Source: an uncultured Lachnospiraceae bacterium (lineage in GTDB: Bacteria > Bacillota > Clostridia > Lachnospirales > Lachnospiraceae). From it: 8,665 nt of DNA. Location of the stretch: assembly GCA_946549155.1 (NCBI GenBank), contig CAMNQN010000146.1:1-8665 (forward strand), in the 5' to 3' direction. Within the stretch, counting starts at the first letter, position 1, and every line of letters begins with the position of its first letter. Under the pieces are notes generated by a model. It was not told where the DNA came from, ran no database searches, and saw nothing but the letters and a program-made list of their open reading frames with translations. Positions 1 to 7,201 of this stretch are shown here, one piece after another. Position numbers and translations under genes: made by a program.

Positions 1-730
1 CGGTCTCCTCCGACACAATAATCGTCAGGGAATCCGTCACCTCACTGATCCCCACGCCGGCCCGGTGTCTGGTTCCCAGCTCCTTGCTCAGATGCATATT
101 GTCAGACAGCGGCAGATAACAGGTGGCCGCTGTGATCCGGTCTCCCCGCACCACCACCGCTCCGTCGTGCAGCGGAGTGTTATGTTCAAAAATGTTTATC
201 AAAAGCTGGCTGGTCAGCAGCGCATCCACCTTAATGCCGGTACGCTCGTACTCCTCCAGCGTTTCATTCTGTTCAATCACAATCAGCGCGCCGGTTTTGA
301 CCTTCGCCATCTCCACAGTGGCCTTTACCAGCTCATTGATGGTCTTATCGCTGAAAAGCTGCTGCACCGTCCGCACATTATCCAGCGGAAGAATACTGGA
401 AATAAACTTTTTTTCTCCAAGCTGTTCCAGCACCTTACGGATCTCCGGCTGAAACACAACAATCGCCGCAATAATGGCGATGCTGATTCCTCTGTTTACG
501 ATATAAATCAGCGTATCCATTTGAAGGAGATACACAATCGACACGCAGATCACAATCGTCAGGATGCCTTTTAACAATGTCCAGGCCCTGGTGTTCTTAA
601 TCCACAGCAGCAATTTATAAACCAGATAAGCCAGGATAATGATTTCCATAATGTCGGTAATCCCAATGGAAATCGAAGGAAGCTTCAGCCATGTTATTCT
701 GTTTAGAAATAATCGAATTGCCCTTCCCAT
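1..730 (-). CDS. cdaA: Diadenylate cyclase CdaA (partial, C-terminus beyond the left edge)
   Basis: This gene encodes the membrane-bound enzyme that condenses two ATP into cyclic di-AMP, a second messenger for potassium, osmolyte and cell-wall homeostasis in Firmicutes. The 243 visible residues give three N-terminal hydrophobic segments (about 24-45, 53-70, 76-93), then the DisA_N-type cyclase domain. Both signature motifs are present: LHDGAVVV with the DGA triad at 189-191, and GTRHRAG with RHR at 221-223. CdaA proteins are usually about 270-290 residues, so only the last 30-40 are missing. The ATG at 730 is the first start after an in-frame TAG. A GAGGAG site lies 13 bases upstream, a little far but the best available. 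It follows its upstream neighbour by 22 bases and is surely cotranscribed with it. In most Firmicutes cdaA is followed by ybbR/cdaR and glmM, which would lie off the left edge; that is expectation, not seen. Confidence 0.96.
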   Translation of the reverse strand, partial: MGRAIRLFLNRITWLKLPSISIGITDIMEIIILAYLVYKLLLWIKNTRAWTLLKGILTIVICVSIVYLLQMDTLIYIVNRGISIAIIAAIVVFQPEIRKVLEQLGEKKFISSILPLDNVRTVQQLFSDKTINELVKATVEMAKVKTGALIVIEQNETLEEYERTGIKVDALLTSQLLINIFEHNTPLHDGAVVVRGDRITAATCYLPLSDNMHLSKELGTRHRAGVGISEVTDSLTIIVSEET

Positions 731-752
731 AATACGTTCCCATCTCCTCTGT

Positions 753-1688
753 TCAATCTAAATAAAACTCCTCGTCCTCCTGCTCCTGCTCTTCGCCGCC
801 CCCTTCGGGCCGGTCCAGCTTGGGAACCGCTTTTACATAGTAATAGTAATCATCATCCTCAAACTGCAGGGTATGTACCCTCTCGTAATCCAGCCGGAAA
901 CAGAAAAACTGCACCGTCAGGCCCACCGCAGCCGCCAGCAAAAGGTCCGGTACAAGCATCAGGGAAATCTGAGTCAGCGACATGGCCGCACCCATCAGCA
1001 TCAGAAGGCAGTACACCGCAATCCCCGCCGCCAGAGCGAGATTCCAGCTGTATTTCACCGGCAGCCGGCGCAGAAGATATACCACAAAAAATACCGCACA
1101 CAGCGCCACCAGCATCAGGATCAGCTCTTCCTGTAAAAACGCCGTCTGAAACAGCGTCAAAATCCGGTTCAGCAGCTCTTCCCCCAGCCCCACAGGCCCT
1201 CCCATGGGTACCCCCAGCCGCAGCGTCATATAGTAAAGCAGGGTTCCCAGCAAAATCCCCGCGCAGGCTCCCGGGCCCAAAAGCAGGGCGCACACCACCG
1301 GCACCACCAGGGGAAGCCCCAGGCTGATACACAGCGCCGTCCAAATCACCACATAGGCCCGACGGGGAATAAAGGTCACATATATCAGCAGAAATATGGT
1401 CAAAAGCACTCCGCCGGCAATGGCAGATTCCAGAGAGCACCCGTAAAACTGCCCCTCCAGGTAAACCGCTGCTGCCAAAAGCAATGCCCCCGACGGCAAA
1501 AAGGAACAAAACGCCGCCATCACCACAAGCAGCGGAAGCTGCGCCAATTGCGTCGGATACCCCATTTTTTCACAAATATAAAACAGAGCAAAAAACGCGA
1601 TGCCAAATTTTAATGCTGCTGTCACGTACGTATCATACTTTGCGTAAAACTGAAGCACCGCCCGTTTTCCGTCAACTAATCTTTCCAC
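753..1688 (-). CDS. Uncharacterised polytopic membrane protein, cdaA-linked
   Basis: I cannot name this family. The 311-residue protein has about eight hydrophobic segments (near 21-39, 48-76, 88-107, 111-136, 138-157, 187-206, 213-232, 243-264). A 47-residue tail follows, probably cytoplasmic, carrying LQFEDDDYYYYVKAVPK at 274-290, then a Gly/Pro linker and a strongly acidic end. The start is GTG at 1688, chosen because an excellent GGAGGAGG site lies just upstream within the end of the previous gene. The reading frame overlaps that gene by 13 bases, which points to translational coupling. cdaA starts 22 bases after the TGA stop. No transporter ATPase, catalytic or binding motif is visible, so substrate and activity are unknown. 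The gene order suggests a role in the same membrane process as CdaA. A permease-like annotation would be possible from hydrophobicity alone but is not supported by any motif. Confidence 0.88.
   Translation of the reverse strand: MERLVDGKRAVLQFYAKYDTYVTAALKFGIAFFALFYICEKMGYPTQLAQLPLLVVMAAFCSFLPSGALLLAAAVYLEGQFYGCSLESAIAGGVLLTIFLLIYVTFIPRRAYVVIWTALCISLGLPLVVPVVCALLLGPGACAGILLGTLLYYMTLRLGVPMGGPVGLGEELLNRILTLFQTAFLQEELILMLVALCAVFFVVYLLRRLPVKYSWNLALAAGIAVYCLLMLMGAAMSLTQISLMLVPDLLLAAAVGLTVQFFCFRLDYERVHTLQFEDDDYYYYVKAVPKLDRPEGGGEEQEQEDEEFYLD
819..869 (-). other. Acidic/tyrosine-rich motif in membrane-protein tail
   Basis: Residues 274-290 of the uncharacterised membrane protein read LQFEDDDYYYYVKAVPK, directly after the last hydrophobic segment and a short basic stretch. 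Four consecutive tyrosines after three aspartates stand out against the hydrophobic remainder. It is probably a cytoplasmic docking or regulatory segment; this is inference from position and composition. Confidence 0.45.
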
Positions 1689-2074
1689 TCGTCCTCCTCC
1701 AGTGATGCCAGCCCCTTAAGCAAGTGCTCATATTCCTCCACATCCCGGAGGCCGCGGTAATAGTCCGCCGATGCACATAAGAATGCCACAATCAGCGAAA
1801 CCAGCAGAACCACAAGGTAAGCGGCAAGTACACCCACGGCCAACAGTCCCAGTTGCTCATTCGCCACCGTTTCCAGAATAAAATCCAGATTCACCACGGC
1901 GCAGATGATACAGACCAGCAGAAATACCGCGGTAATCCGAAGGCCGCATTTCATCATGGGTATCCCGATATAATCGCTGCGGTAGCTCTCCCGCATCCTG
2001 CGCAGTTCCCCTCCCCGCTCCTTTTCCAGGATAGCCAGGCGGGTCATCAGTTGAATCTTTCTTGGATTTAGCAT
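1676..2074 (-). CDS. Small uncharacterised two-segment membrane protein
   Basis: I do not recognise a functional family. From the ATG at 2074 the product has 132 residues: a basic, helical N-terminus rich in Lys, Arg and Glu (1-45), two hydrophobic segments (about 46-64 and 76-100), and a charged C-terminal helix ending in acidic residues. The frame could be opened at a GTG at 2083, but that codon lies inside the AAAAGGTG ribosome site; the ATG sits 6 bases after this site and is the better start. It is the first gene of a unit with the larger membrane protein (13-base overlap) and cdaA. An extended -10 promoter lies 22 bases before the start. Both ends are probably cytoplasmic, with charged helices that could bind partners. 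A role beside CdaA is inferred from gene order only. Confidence 0.85.
   Translation of the reverse strand: MLNPRKIQLMTRLAILEKERGGELRRMRESYRSDYIGIPMMKCGLRITAVFLLVCIICAVVNLDFILETVANEQLGLLAVGVLAAYLVVLLVSLIVAFLCASADYYRGLRDVEEYEHLLKGLASLEEDEWKD
1693..1700 (-). promoter_or_regulatory. Ribosome binding site deciding a GTG start
   Basis: GGAGGAGG lies 4 to 7 bases before the GTG at 1688, within the last codons of the preceding gene. It is the strongest site in this unit and supports a non-ATG start for the larger membrane protein, together with the 13-base overlap. Confidence 0.8.
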
Positions 2075-2080
2075 AATAAT

Positions 2081-2088
2081 CACCTTTT
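2081..2088 (-). promoter_or_regulatory. Ribosome binding site deciding the start at 2074
   Basis: AAAAGGTG precedes the ATG at 2074 by six bases. An upstream in-frame GTG at 2083 is part of this site itself and so cannot use it, which makes the shorter product the more likely one. Confidence 0.7.
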
Positions 2089-2095
2089 CTAATTG

Positions 2096-2104
2096 ATTAT
2101 AGCA
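2096..2104 (-). promoter_or_regulatory. Extended -10 promoter of the cdaA unit
   Basis: The minus strand reads TGCTATAAT, a perfect extended -10 (TGnTATAAT) for the housekeeping sigma factor. At 17-base spacing the -35 hexamer (2119-2124) is TATCCA, matching TTGACA at only three positions, so the extended -10 probably carries most of the recognition. Transcription would begin near 2089, leaving a leader of only about 15 bases that holds just the ribosome site. The promoter separates the two membrane-protein genes and cdaA from comF. Confidence 0.6.
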
Positions 2105-2128
2105 TAATTCATCCGGGATGGATACCGT

Positions 2129-2890
2129 TTATTTTCCTTTTCCGGCGCACAATACCAGGAAATAAATGCGTGTAAAACCGTTTCGTTTCAACTCCCGGCA
2201 GACCGCATCCATGGTGGCTCCGGTAGTATAAATATCATCCACCAGGAGGATCGGTTCCCGCAGCCCGGACGCATCCCGCAGGGTAAAAGCGCCTTTCAGA
2301 TTCTGCCTCCGCTCCCTGGCATCCAGCTCCTTCTGCGGCAGGGTATAGCGGCTGCGGACCAGCGCCCGCTCCTCCACAGGGATTCCGGTAAGCCTGCTCA
2401 CCTTCCTGGCTAAAAGGACGCTCTGGTCAAACCCCCGCTCCCGCCTTTTCCGACGGTTCACCGGGACGGGAAGAATGGTTTCCGGCTTCCAGCTTCGCAG
2501 GTACCCCGCTCCCCGCATCGTCAGTTCCTCCGCATAGAAATCCAGATACTCCCGGTGGTTTTGGAATTTCATCCGCTGCACGGAACGGCGCAGGGCCTTT
2601 TCATAGAGAAAGACGGCCCGTCCGCAGACAAATTCGTGCGTCTGCCGCTGACAATCCAGGCAGTATTCCTGCTCCCGGATCCGCAGGGGCTTCCCGCACC
2701 TTTTGCACAGAGGCTCCCGGATATAGGGCAGCCGCCTCGCGCATTCCGGGCAGACACGTCCTTCCCCTGGGCCCAGCACCCGCTCACAGATGGGACAGCG
2801 GGGCGGATAGAACAGCTTCAACAGCTCCTGCGCTACCCGCCGCAAAATATTCCCCACGCTCTCCCACCCGCTGTTTTTCTTTTGATTCAT
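2129..2890 (-). CDS. comFC: ComF family protein (ComFC-type)
   Basis: ComFC proteins have a phosphoribosyltransferase fold and take part in natural transformation, working with the ComFA helicase on incoming single-stranded DNA in the cytoplasm. This 253-residue product shows the full architecture: an N-terminal zinc-ribbon region with Cys pairs at 32/35, 47/50, 62/65 and 77/80, then a PRTase domain with PVPVNRRKRRERGFDQ near 141-156 and the PRPP-loop motif LLVDDIYTTGATM at 215-227. The ATG at 2890 is the only good early start; a purine-rich stretch precedes it, but its spacing of about 13 bases is long. No comFA is adjacent. The upstream neighbour is a RecD2 helicase, 81 bases away. Competence itself is not demonstrated in most Lachnospiraceae, so the biological role here is open. 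Confidence 0.94.
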   Translation of the reverse strand: MNQKKNSGWESVGNILRRVAQELLKLFYPPRCPICERVLGPGEGRVCPECARRLPYIREPLCKRCGKPLRIREQEYCLDCQRQTHEFVCGRAVFLYEKALRRSVQRMKFQNHREYLDFYAEELTMRGAGYLRSWKPETILPVPVNRRKRRERGFDQSVLLARKVSRLTGIPVEERALVRSRYTLPQKELDARERRQNLKGAFTLRDASGLREPILLVDDIYTTGATMDAVCRELKRNGFTRIYFLVLCAGKGK

Positions 2891-2971
2891 AGACCAATCC
2901 GGCTCTCTCCCTCCGTCAGCCTCCCAACCAACGGATCAGCAGCCCTGCTTTCCTGCTCCTTGCGCAGAGGC

Positions 2972-5182
2972 TCACAGCTCTCCCAGCTGCCGCAGCCGCA
3001 GCGCCAGGCTGCTGTAGCGCTTCTGCTCTGTAGTATTGTCAATCATCTGATAAAAAACTTCCGGATCCCCCACCAGCGTCACGCAGCTTTTGGCCCTGGT
3101 CACCGCCGTATAGAGCAGATTCCGGTTCATCAGCATCCTGGGGCCGGCCAGCAGCGGGATCACCACCGCCGGGTACTCACTCCCCTGGGATTTGTGAATC
3201 GTCACCGCGTAAGCCAGCTCCAGCTCCTCCAGGCTGGCAAACGGATATTCTATGTACCGGTGCTCGTCAAACTCCACCGTTACCTTTTCTGTATATTCAT
3301 TAATCTCCCGGATAATGCCGGTATCTCCGTTAAAGACCCCCAGCCCCCTGTCGATGGGCATTCCGTATCTTCCACGGACCTCCCACTCGATCTGATAGTT
3401 ATTTTTGATCTGCATCACCTTATCCCCCTCCCGGAATAAGGTTTCGCCCCGGATATGTTCCTTTTTCCTCTCATCCTTCGGGTTCAGGTACTCCTGCAGA
3501 ATACGGTTTAGCCGCTCCACCCCCAGCAGCCCCTTGCGCATAGGCGTCAGTACCTGGATCTCACTCTGGTCCGCGTGCACGTACCGGGGCATTTTCTCCT
3601 TCACCAACTGGATGGCGATACTGATAATCACATTGGCATCCTGCCGTTTCAGAAAGAAGAAATCCCGGCTTTTATTGTCCAGCAGCATATGCTCCCCACG
3701 GTTGATCCGGTGGGCATTCACCACGATATCGCTCTCCTCCGCCTGGCGGAAAATCTTTGTCAGACGCACCACCCGGCACTGCTCTGAGTCAATGATGTCC
3801 TTCAGCACACAGCCCGGCCCCACGGAGGGGAGCTGGTTCACATCCCCCACCATCACCAGCCGGGTGCCCACCACCACGGCGGAGAGCAGCGCATGAAGCA
3901 GGTGAATGTCCACCATGGACATCTCATCCACGATAATCACGTCCGCGTCCAGGGGATTCTCCATATTTCTCCCGAAGCTGCTGGCGCTGTCCGGTCCTCC
4001 CGTCACCTCCAGCAGACGGTGAATGGTTTTCGCCTCGTAGCCGGTGGCTTCCGTCATCCGCTTGGCAGCCCGACCCGTGGGCGCCGCCAGCGCGATCTCC
4101 AGCCCCTCCTCCTCGAAGTAGGAGATCATCGTGTTGATGGTGGTGGTCTTTCCCGTGCCGGGGCCTCCCGTGATCACCACCAGTCCGCAGCGCACCGTCT
4201 CAATGATGGCCTGCCGCTGTCTCTCATCCAGCACCGTACCGTTTTTTTTCTCCAGCCGCCGGATTTTTTCCACCACCTTCTCCTCCTGAATCTCCCCGGA
4301 TACATTCAGATCGTGGAGCATCTTCGCCGCGTTCAGCTCCAAATAGTAATAGGACGCGGCATAAATCTTCACCTCGTCCTCCTCTTCCTTCACCACAATT
4401 TTCCGTTCCACAGCCATATCTGCCAGAAATCCATCCAGGCCGTCCAGGCTGACGCCCAGAAGCTCCGTGGTCCGGCGCATCAGCTCCTCTCTGGGTAGAT
4501 AGAGATGCCCCTCCGAGGACGCCTGCTGCAGCACATAAAAAATACCGCTTCTGATACGGAAATCCGAATCTGTATGGATGCCCGCCTTCCTGGCGATCTC
4601 ATCCGCGATCTTGAAGCCCACGCCGGTGATTTCGTCCGCCATGCGGTAGGGGTTTTCCTTGATTACCCGATAGATTTCCGCCCCGTATCTCTGATAAATT
4701 TTCAGCGCCAGCGCCATGGAAATGCCGTACTGCTGCAGGAAAATCATGGCCTCCCGCATATCCCTTTTCTCTTCCACCTGGGCCGCAATCTCCCTGGCCT
4801 TGCGCTCACTGATTCCCTTTATCTCCGCCAATCGCTCCGGCTCCATCTCAATAATCCGGAAGGTATCCTCTTTAAAACGGCGGACGATTCGGGCCGCCAG
4901 CGCACTGCCCACGCCCTTAATGGCGCCGGAGCCCAGATAACGCTCCATGGCCATCACATCCTGAGGTGTTTTCACCTCATAGGAATCGATCTGAAACTGT
5001 TCCCCGTAGGTAGCATGCTCCGTGTAATGGCCGGAGGCCTCCACCAGCTCCCCCTCACTGAGAAAGGGAAGCATTCCCACACAGGTGATCTCTTCCTCCC
5101 CGGACACCAGATTCATAACCGTATAGCCATTATCGCTGTTCCGGTACACAATGTGTTCCACATATCCTTCTATTACTTCCAT
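2972..5182 (-). CDS. recD2: RecD2-family ATP-dependent DNA helicase
   Basis: This is a superfamily 1B 5'-3' DNA helicase of the RecD2 (YrrC-like) type, found in bacteria without RecBC partners and linked to replication-fork and recombination repair. The 736-residue length fits the family. The N-terminus has the RecD2-specific OB-like segment and helix-hairpin-helix repeats (about 80-200, for example GSGAIKGVGSALAARI). The motor follows: Walker A GGPGTGKTTT at 339-348, APTGRAAKRM at 368-376, Walker B IIVDEMSM at 416-423, GDVNQLPSVGPG at 446-457, TPMRKGLLGV near 546-555, TIHKSQGSEYP at 661-671 and YTAVTRAK at 691-698. All motor motifs look intact. The ATG at 5182 has AAGGAG 13 bases upstream. 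It lies 65 bases after mreB and 81 bases before comF, with no terminator visible on either side. No LexA-like box was seen before it. Confidence 0.96.
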   Translation of the reverse strand: MEVIEGYVEHIVYRNSDNGYTVMNLVSGEEEITCVGMLPFLSEGELVEASGHYTEHATYGEQFQIDSYEVKTPQDVMAMERYLGSGAIKGVGSALAARIVRRFKEDTFRIIEMEPERLAEIKGISERKAREIAAQVEEKRDMREAMIFLQQYGISMALALKIYQRYGAEIYRVIKENPYRMADEITGVGFKIADEIARKAGIHTDSDFRIRSGIFYVLQQASSEGHLYLPREELMRRTTELLGVSLDGLDGFLADMAVERKIVVKEEEDEVKIYAASYYYLELNAAKMLHDLNVSGEIQEEKVVEKIRRLEKKNGTVLDERQRQAIIETVRCGLVVITGGPGTGKTTTINTMISYFEEEGLEIALAAPTGRAAKRMTEATGYEAKTIHRLLEVTGGPDSASSFGRNMENPLDADVIIVDEMSMVDIHLLHALLSAVVVGTRLVMVGDVNQLPSVGPGCVLKDIIDSEQCRVVRLTKIFRQAEESDIVVNAHRINRGEHMLLDNKSRDFFFLKRQDANVIISIAIQLVKEKMPRYVHADQSEIQVLTPMRKGLLGVERLNRILQEYLNPKDERKKEHIRGETLFREGDKVMQIKNNYQIEWEVRGRYGMPIDRGLGVFNGDTGIIREINEYTEKVTVEFDEHRYIEYPFASLEELELAYAVTIHKSQGSEYPAVVIPLLAGPRMLMNRNLLYTAVTRAKSCVTLVGDPEVFYQMIDNTTEQKRYSSLALRLRQLGEL

Positions 5183-5247
5183 TCGGTAACCGCTTCTCCT
5201 TCTGCCCTTTTCCTTTCATCGCCTTTCAGTGCTGCCGGCCGCCGCCC

Positions 5248-6252
5248 TTACTCCTCGTCATGCCTGCGGCCGCCGCCCTGGGTCAGTTCCAGATACATCC
5301 CGGTCCCTTTCGCCACAGCGGTCAACGGATCCGCCGCCGTCATGGTGTTTACGCCGGTTTTTGCCTCAATCAGCTCCTCCAGGCCGCCCAGCAGGGCACC
5401 TCCGCCCACCAGCACAATCCCTCTGTCCACCACATCCGCTGCCAGCTCCGGCGGTGTGCGCTCCAATACATTGTGAACCGCATCCACAATCTGGGCCACC
5501 ACATCCTTCAGTGCGTCCCTCGTATCCTCGGAGGTCACCTTCACCGTCTTTGGCAGACCTGTCACCAGATCCCGGCCATTGACATCCATGAAAACCTGCT
5601 CCGGCCGTTCGAAAGCGGTTCCGATGGCGATCTTGATCTCCTCCGCCGCCTGCTCGCTGATCATCAGCCCAAAATGCTCCTTCACATATTTTACGATGGC
5701 AGCATCGAAATCATCCCCGCCGATCTTGATCGAATGCCCCACCACCAGGCCATTGATGGAGAGCACCGCCACATTGCAGGTGCCTCCGCCGATGTCCACA
5801 ATCATATTGCCGCTGGGTCTGGAAATATCGATGCCCGCACCGATCGCCGCCGCGATGGGCTGCTCCACCATATGTACCTCTCTGGCCCCCGCCTGATAGG
5901 TGGCATCCTCCACCGCCTTGCGCTCCACCTCCGTGACGCTGCTGGGTACGCAGATGCTGACCCTGGGCTTGCGGAAGGACAGGCGTCCCACCGCCTTCTG
6001 GATAAAATAGCGCAGCATCTGCTCTGTCACCATATAGTCCGAAATAATCCCGTTTTTCATGGGCCGCACCGCCACTATGTTTCCCGGCGTGCGCCCCAGC
6101 ATCAGCCTGGCCTCCTCCCCAATCGCCTTAATCTTGTCTGTGTCCCGGTCAAAGGCCACCACGGACGGCTCCCGCAATACAACCCCCTTGCCTCTGACGT
6201 AAACCAGTATACTGGACGTTCCCAAATCAATTCCGACATCTGCAGCCGCCAT
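5248..6252 (-). CDS. mreB: MreB-type rod-shape actin homologue, divergent at the nucleotide site
   Basis: MreB polymerises on the inner membrane face and guides cell-wall synthesis. From the ATG at 6252 the product is 334 residues, the usual MreB length. The family landmarks are present: phosphate-1 GIDLGTSSILVY (7-18), the GRTPGNIVAVRPMKNGIISDY stretch (53-73), phosphate-2 VDIGGGT (152-158), TPPELAADVVDRGIVLVGGG (266-285) and PLTAVAKGTGMYLE near the end. Two spots depart from the usual sequence: the normal EEP is EQP (Gln131) and GGGTTE/D is GGGTCN (158-160). An earlier in-frame GTG exists at 6273, but the AGGAGG site fits only the ATG. It stands alone without mreC and mreD, following lgt by 53 bases and preceding recD2 by 65. 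It could be an Mbl-like or lineage-specific paralogue rather than the main MreB. Confidence 0.93.
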   Translation of the reverse strand: MAAADVGIDLGTSSILVYVRGKGVVLREPSVVAFDRDTDKIKAIGEEARLMLGRTPGNIVAVRPMKNGIISDYMVTEQMLRYFIQKAVGRLSFRKPRVSICVPSSVTEVERKAVEDATYQAGAREVHMVEQPIAAAIGAGIDISRPSGNMIVDIGGGTCNVAVLSINGLVVGHSIKIGGDDFDAAIVKYVKEHFGLMISEQAAEEIKIAIGTAFERPEQVFMDVNGRDLVTGLPKTVKVTSEDTRDALKDVVAQIVDAVHNVLERTPPELAADVVDRGIVLVGGGALLGGLEELIEAKTGVNTMTAADPLTAVAKGTGMYLELTQGGGRRHDEE

Positions 6253-6258
6253 ATTCTT

Positions 6259-6264
6259 CCTCCT
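6259..6264 (-). promoter_or_regulatory. Consensus ribosome binding site of mreB
   Basis: A perfect AGGAGG sits six bases before the ATG at 6252. It fixes the mreB start and removes seven residues from the longest possible frame, which would begin at a GTG lying upstream of the site. Confidence 0.85.
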
Positions 6265-6305
6265 GTGTATCACCGTTTCTTATTTATTCTCCCCAAGTGT
6301 ACAAT

Positions 6306-7190
6306 CTATAAAATCTTCTTTCCATCCCTGCCTGTCCCGTGCCTTCTTCCCTGCACCAGAAGCAGCAGCAGCGATCCCGCCGCCAGCACCCCCGACAGCA
6401 CCTGTGATACCGGCAGCCCCACGCCGGGAATCAGAAGCTGGTCCGTCCGCAGCCCCTCAATCCACAGGCGTCCCAGTCCGTACAGCAAAAGATAAAAAAG
6501 AAAAATTTCTCCCTCGAATTTTTTCATGCCCTTTAACGTCAGCGTCAAAAGCACCGCCAGAACTCCCAGATTCCACAAAGACTCATAGAGAAAGGTGGGA
6601 TGCACCTGAATGTAGGTGATTCCCCCCTCCGTCACGCTGTGGGCAATCATCTCCCCGGTGGCCTCCCCCGCCCGCACCGCATCCAGCGGAAGCCTCATGG
6701 CCAGCAGGCCGTCGGTATATCCCCCAAAGGCCTCCCGATTAAAGAAATTGCCCCAGCGGCCAATGGCCTGTCCTGCAACCAGTCCCAGACAGGCAGTGTC
6801 CAAAATCCGTGCAAAATTCAGCTTTTTCACCCTGCCAAAAATAACGCAGGTCAGCGCGCCGCCGATCACGCCGCCGTAAATCGCCAGGCCGCCGCCCCGG
6901 AAATTCAAAATCTCCCCGGGATTCTCCCTATAATAATCCCAGGAGAAAATCACATAATAGGCTCTGGCGCAAAGCAGCGACACCACGATGGCGATCATCG
7001 CCAGATCAAAATAGCTGTCCGGGTTCTGTCCCGTCTTTTTCGCCGCCCACATCACCAGGTAAATGCCGGCCACCATGGCAATGGCAATCACGATTCCATA
7101 GTACACAATCTCAAACCCAAATAGGGTAACTGATTTTCCCACGTGGGGAAGGTCGATACCCAGATTGGGAAAGCTGATCGAATAAGTCAT
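6306..7190 (-). CDS. lgt: Prolipoprotein diacylglyceryl transferase Lgt
   Basis: Lgt is the integral membrane enzyme that moves a diacylglyceryl group from phosphatidylglycerol to the lipobox cysteine of prelipoproteins, the first step of lipoprotein maturation. The 294-residue protein has about seven hydrophobic segments and the family signature GRWGNFFNREAFG at 144-156, including the conserved Arg, Asn and Glu. HPTFLYESLWNL (197-208) and GLGRLWIEGLRTD (238-250, conserved Arg and Glu) are also typical. The GGLAIYGG loop (100-107) has Tyr where E. coli Lgt has its important His103. The ATG at 7190 follows an AAGGAAG site that overlaps the ychF stop codon, and only 11 bases separate the two genes, so they are cotranscribed and probably translationally linked. 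The C-terminus is short and basic. Confidence 0.97.
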   Translation of the reverse strand: MTYSISFPNLGIDLPHVGKSVTLFGFEIVYYGIVIAIAMVAGIYLVMWAAKKTGQNPDSYFDLAMIAIVVSLLCARAYYVIFSWDYYRENPGEILNFRGGGLAIYGGVIGGALTCVIFGRVKKLNFARILDTACLGLVAGQAIGRWGNFFNREAFGGYTDGLLAMRLPLDAVRAGEATGEMIAHSVTEGGITYIQVHPTFLYESLWNLGVLAVLLTLTLKGMKKFEGEIFLFYLLLYGLGRLWIEGLRTDQLLIPGVGLPVSQVLSGVLAAGSLLLLLVQGRRHGTGRDGKKIL

Positions 7191-7201
7191 AGCTTCTTCC
7201 T

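Noticed and set aside
65..574. 169-codon plus-strand frame opposite cdaA
   Set aside because: The complementary strand carries the DGA and RHR motifs of cdaA, so this is a shadow frame.
859..1509. 216-codon minus-strand frame within the larger membrane protein
   Set aside because: It is Gly/Ala-rich in a shifted frame, with no suitable start signal. The main frame is supported by its ribosome site, overlap and membrane pattern.
2105..2128. Possible comF terminator around CATCCGGGATG
   Set aside because: The stem is only five base pairs with a one-base loop and there is no T-run, so it would not terminate transcription.
2555..3439. 294-codon open frame on the plus strand across comF and recD2
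   Set aside because: It runs antisense to two confident genes, contains no motif and has biased composition typical of a shadow frame.
4505..5476. 323-codon plus-strand frame opposite recD2 and the mreB end
   Set aside because: It is the complement of conserved helicase sequence, has no ribosome site and no recognisable domain.
5260..6495. 411-codon open frame on the plus strand opposite mreB and the end of lgt
   Set aside because: It is antisense to a clearly real mreB, has a His/Arg/Pro-rich composition with no family features, and is explained by the codon bias of the genes on the other strand.
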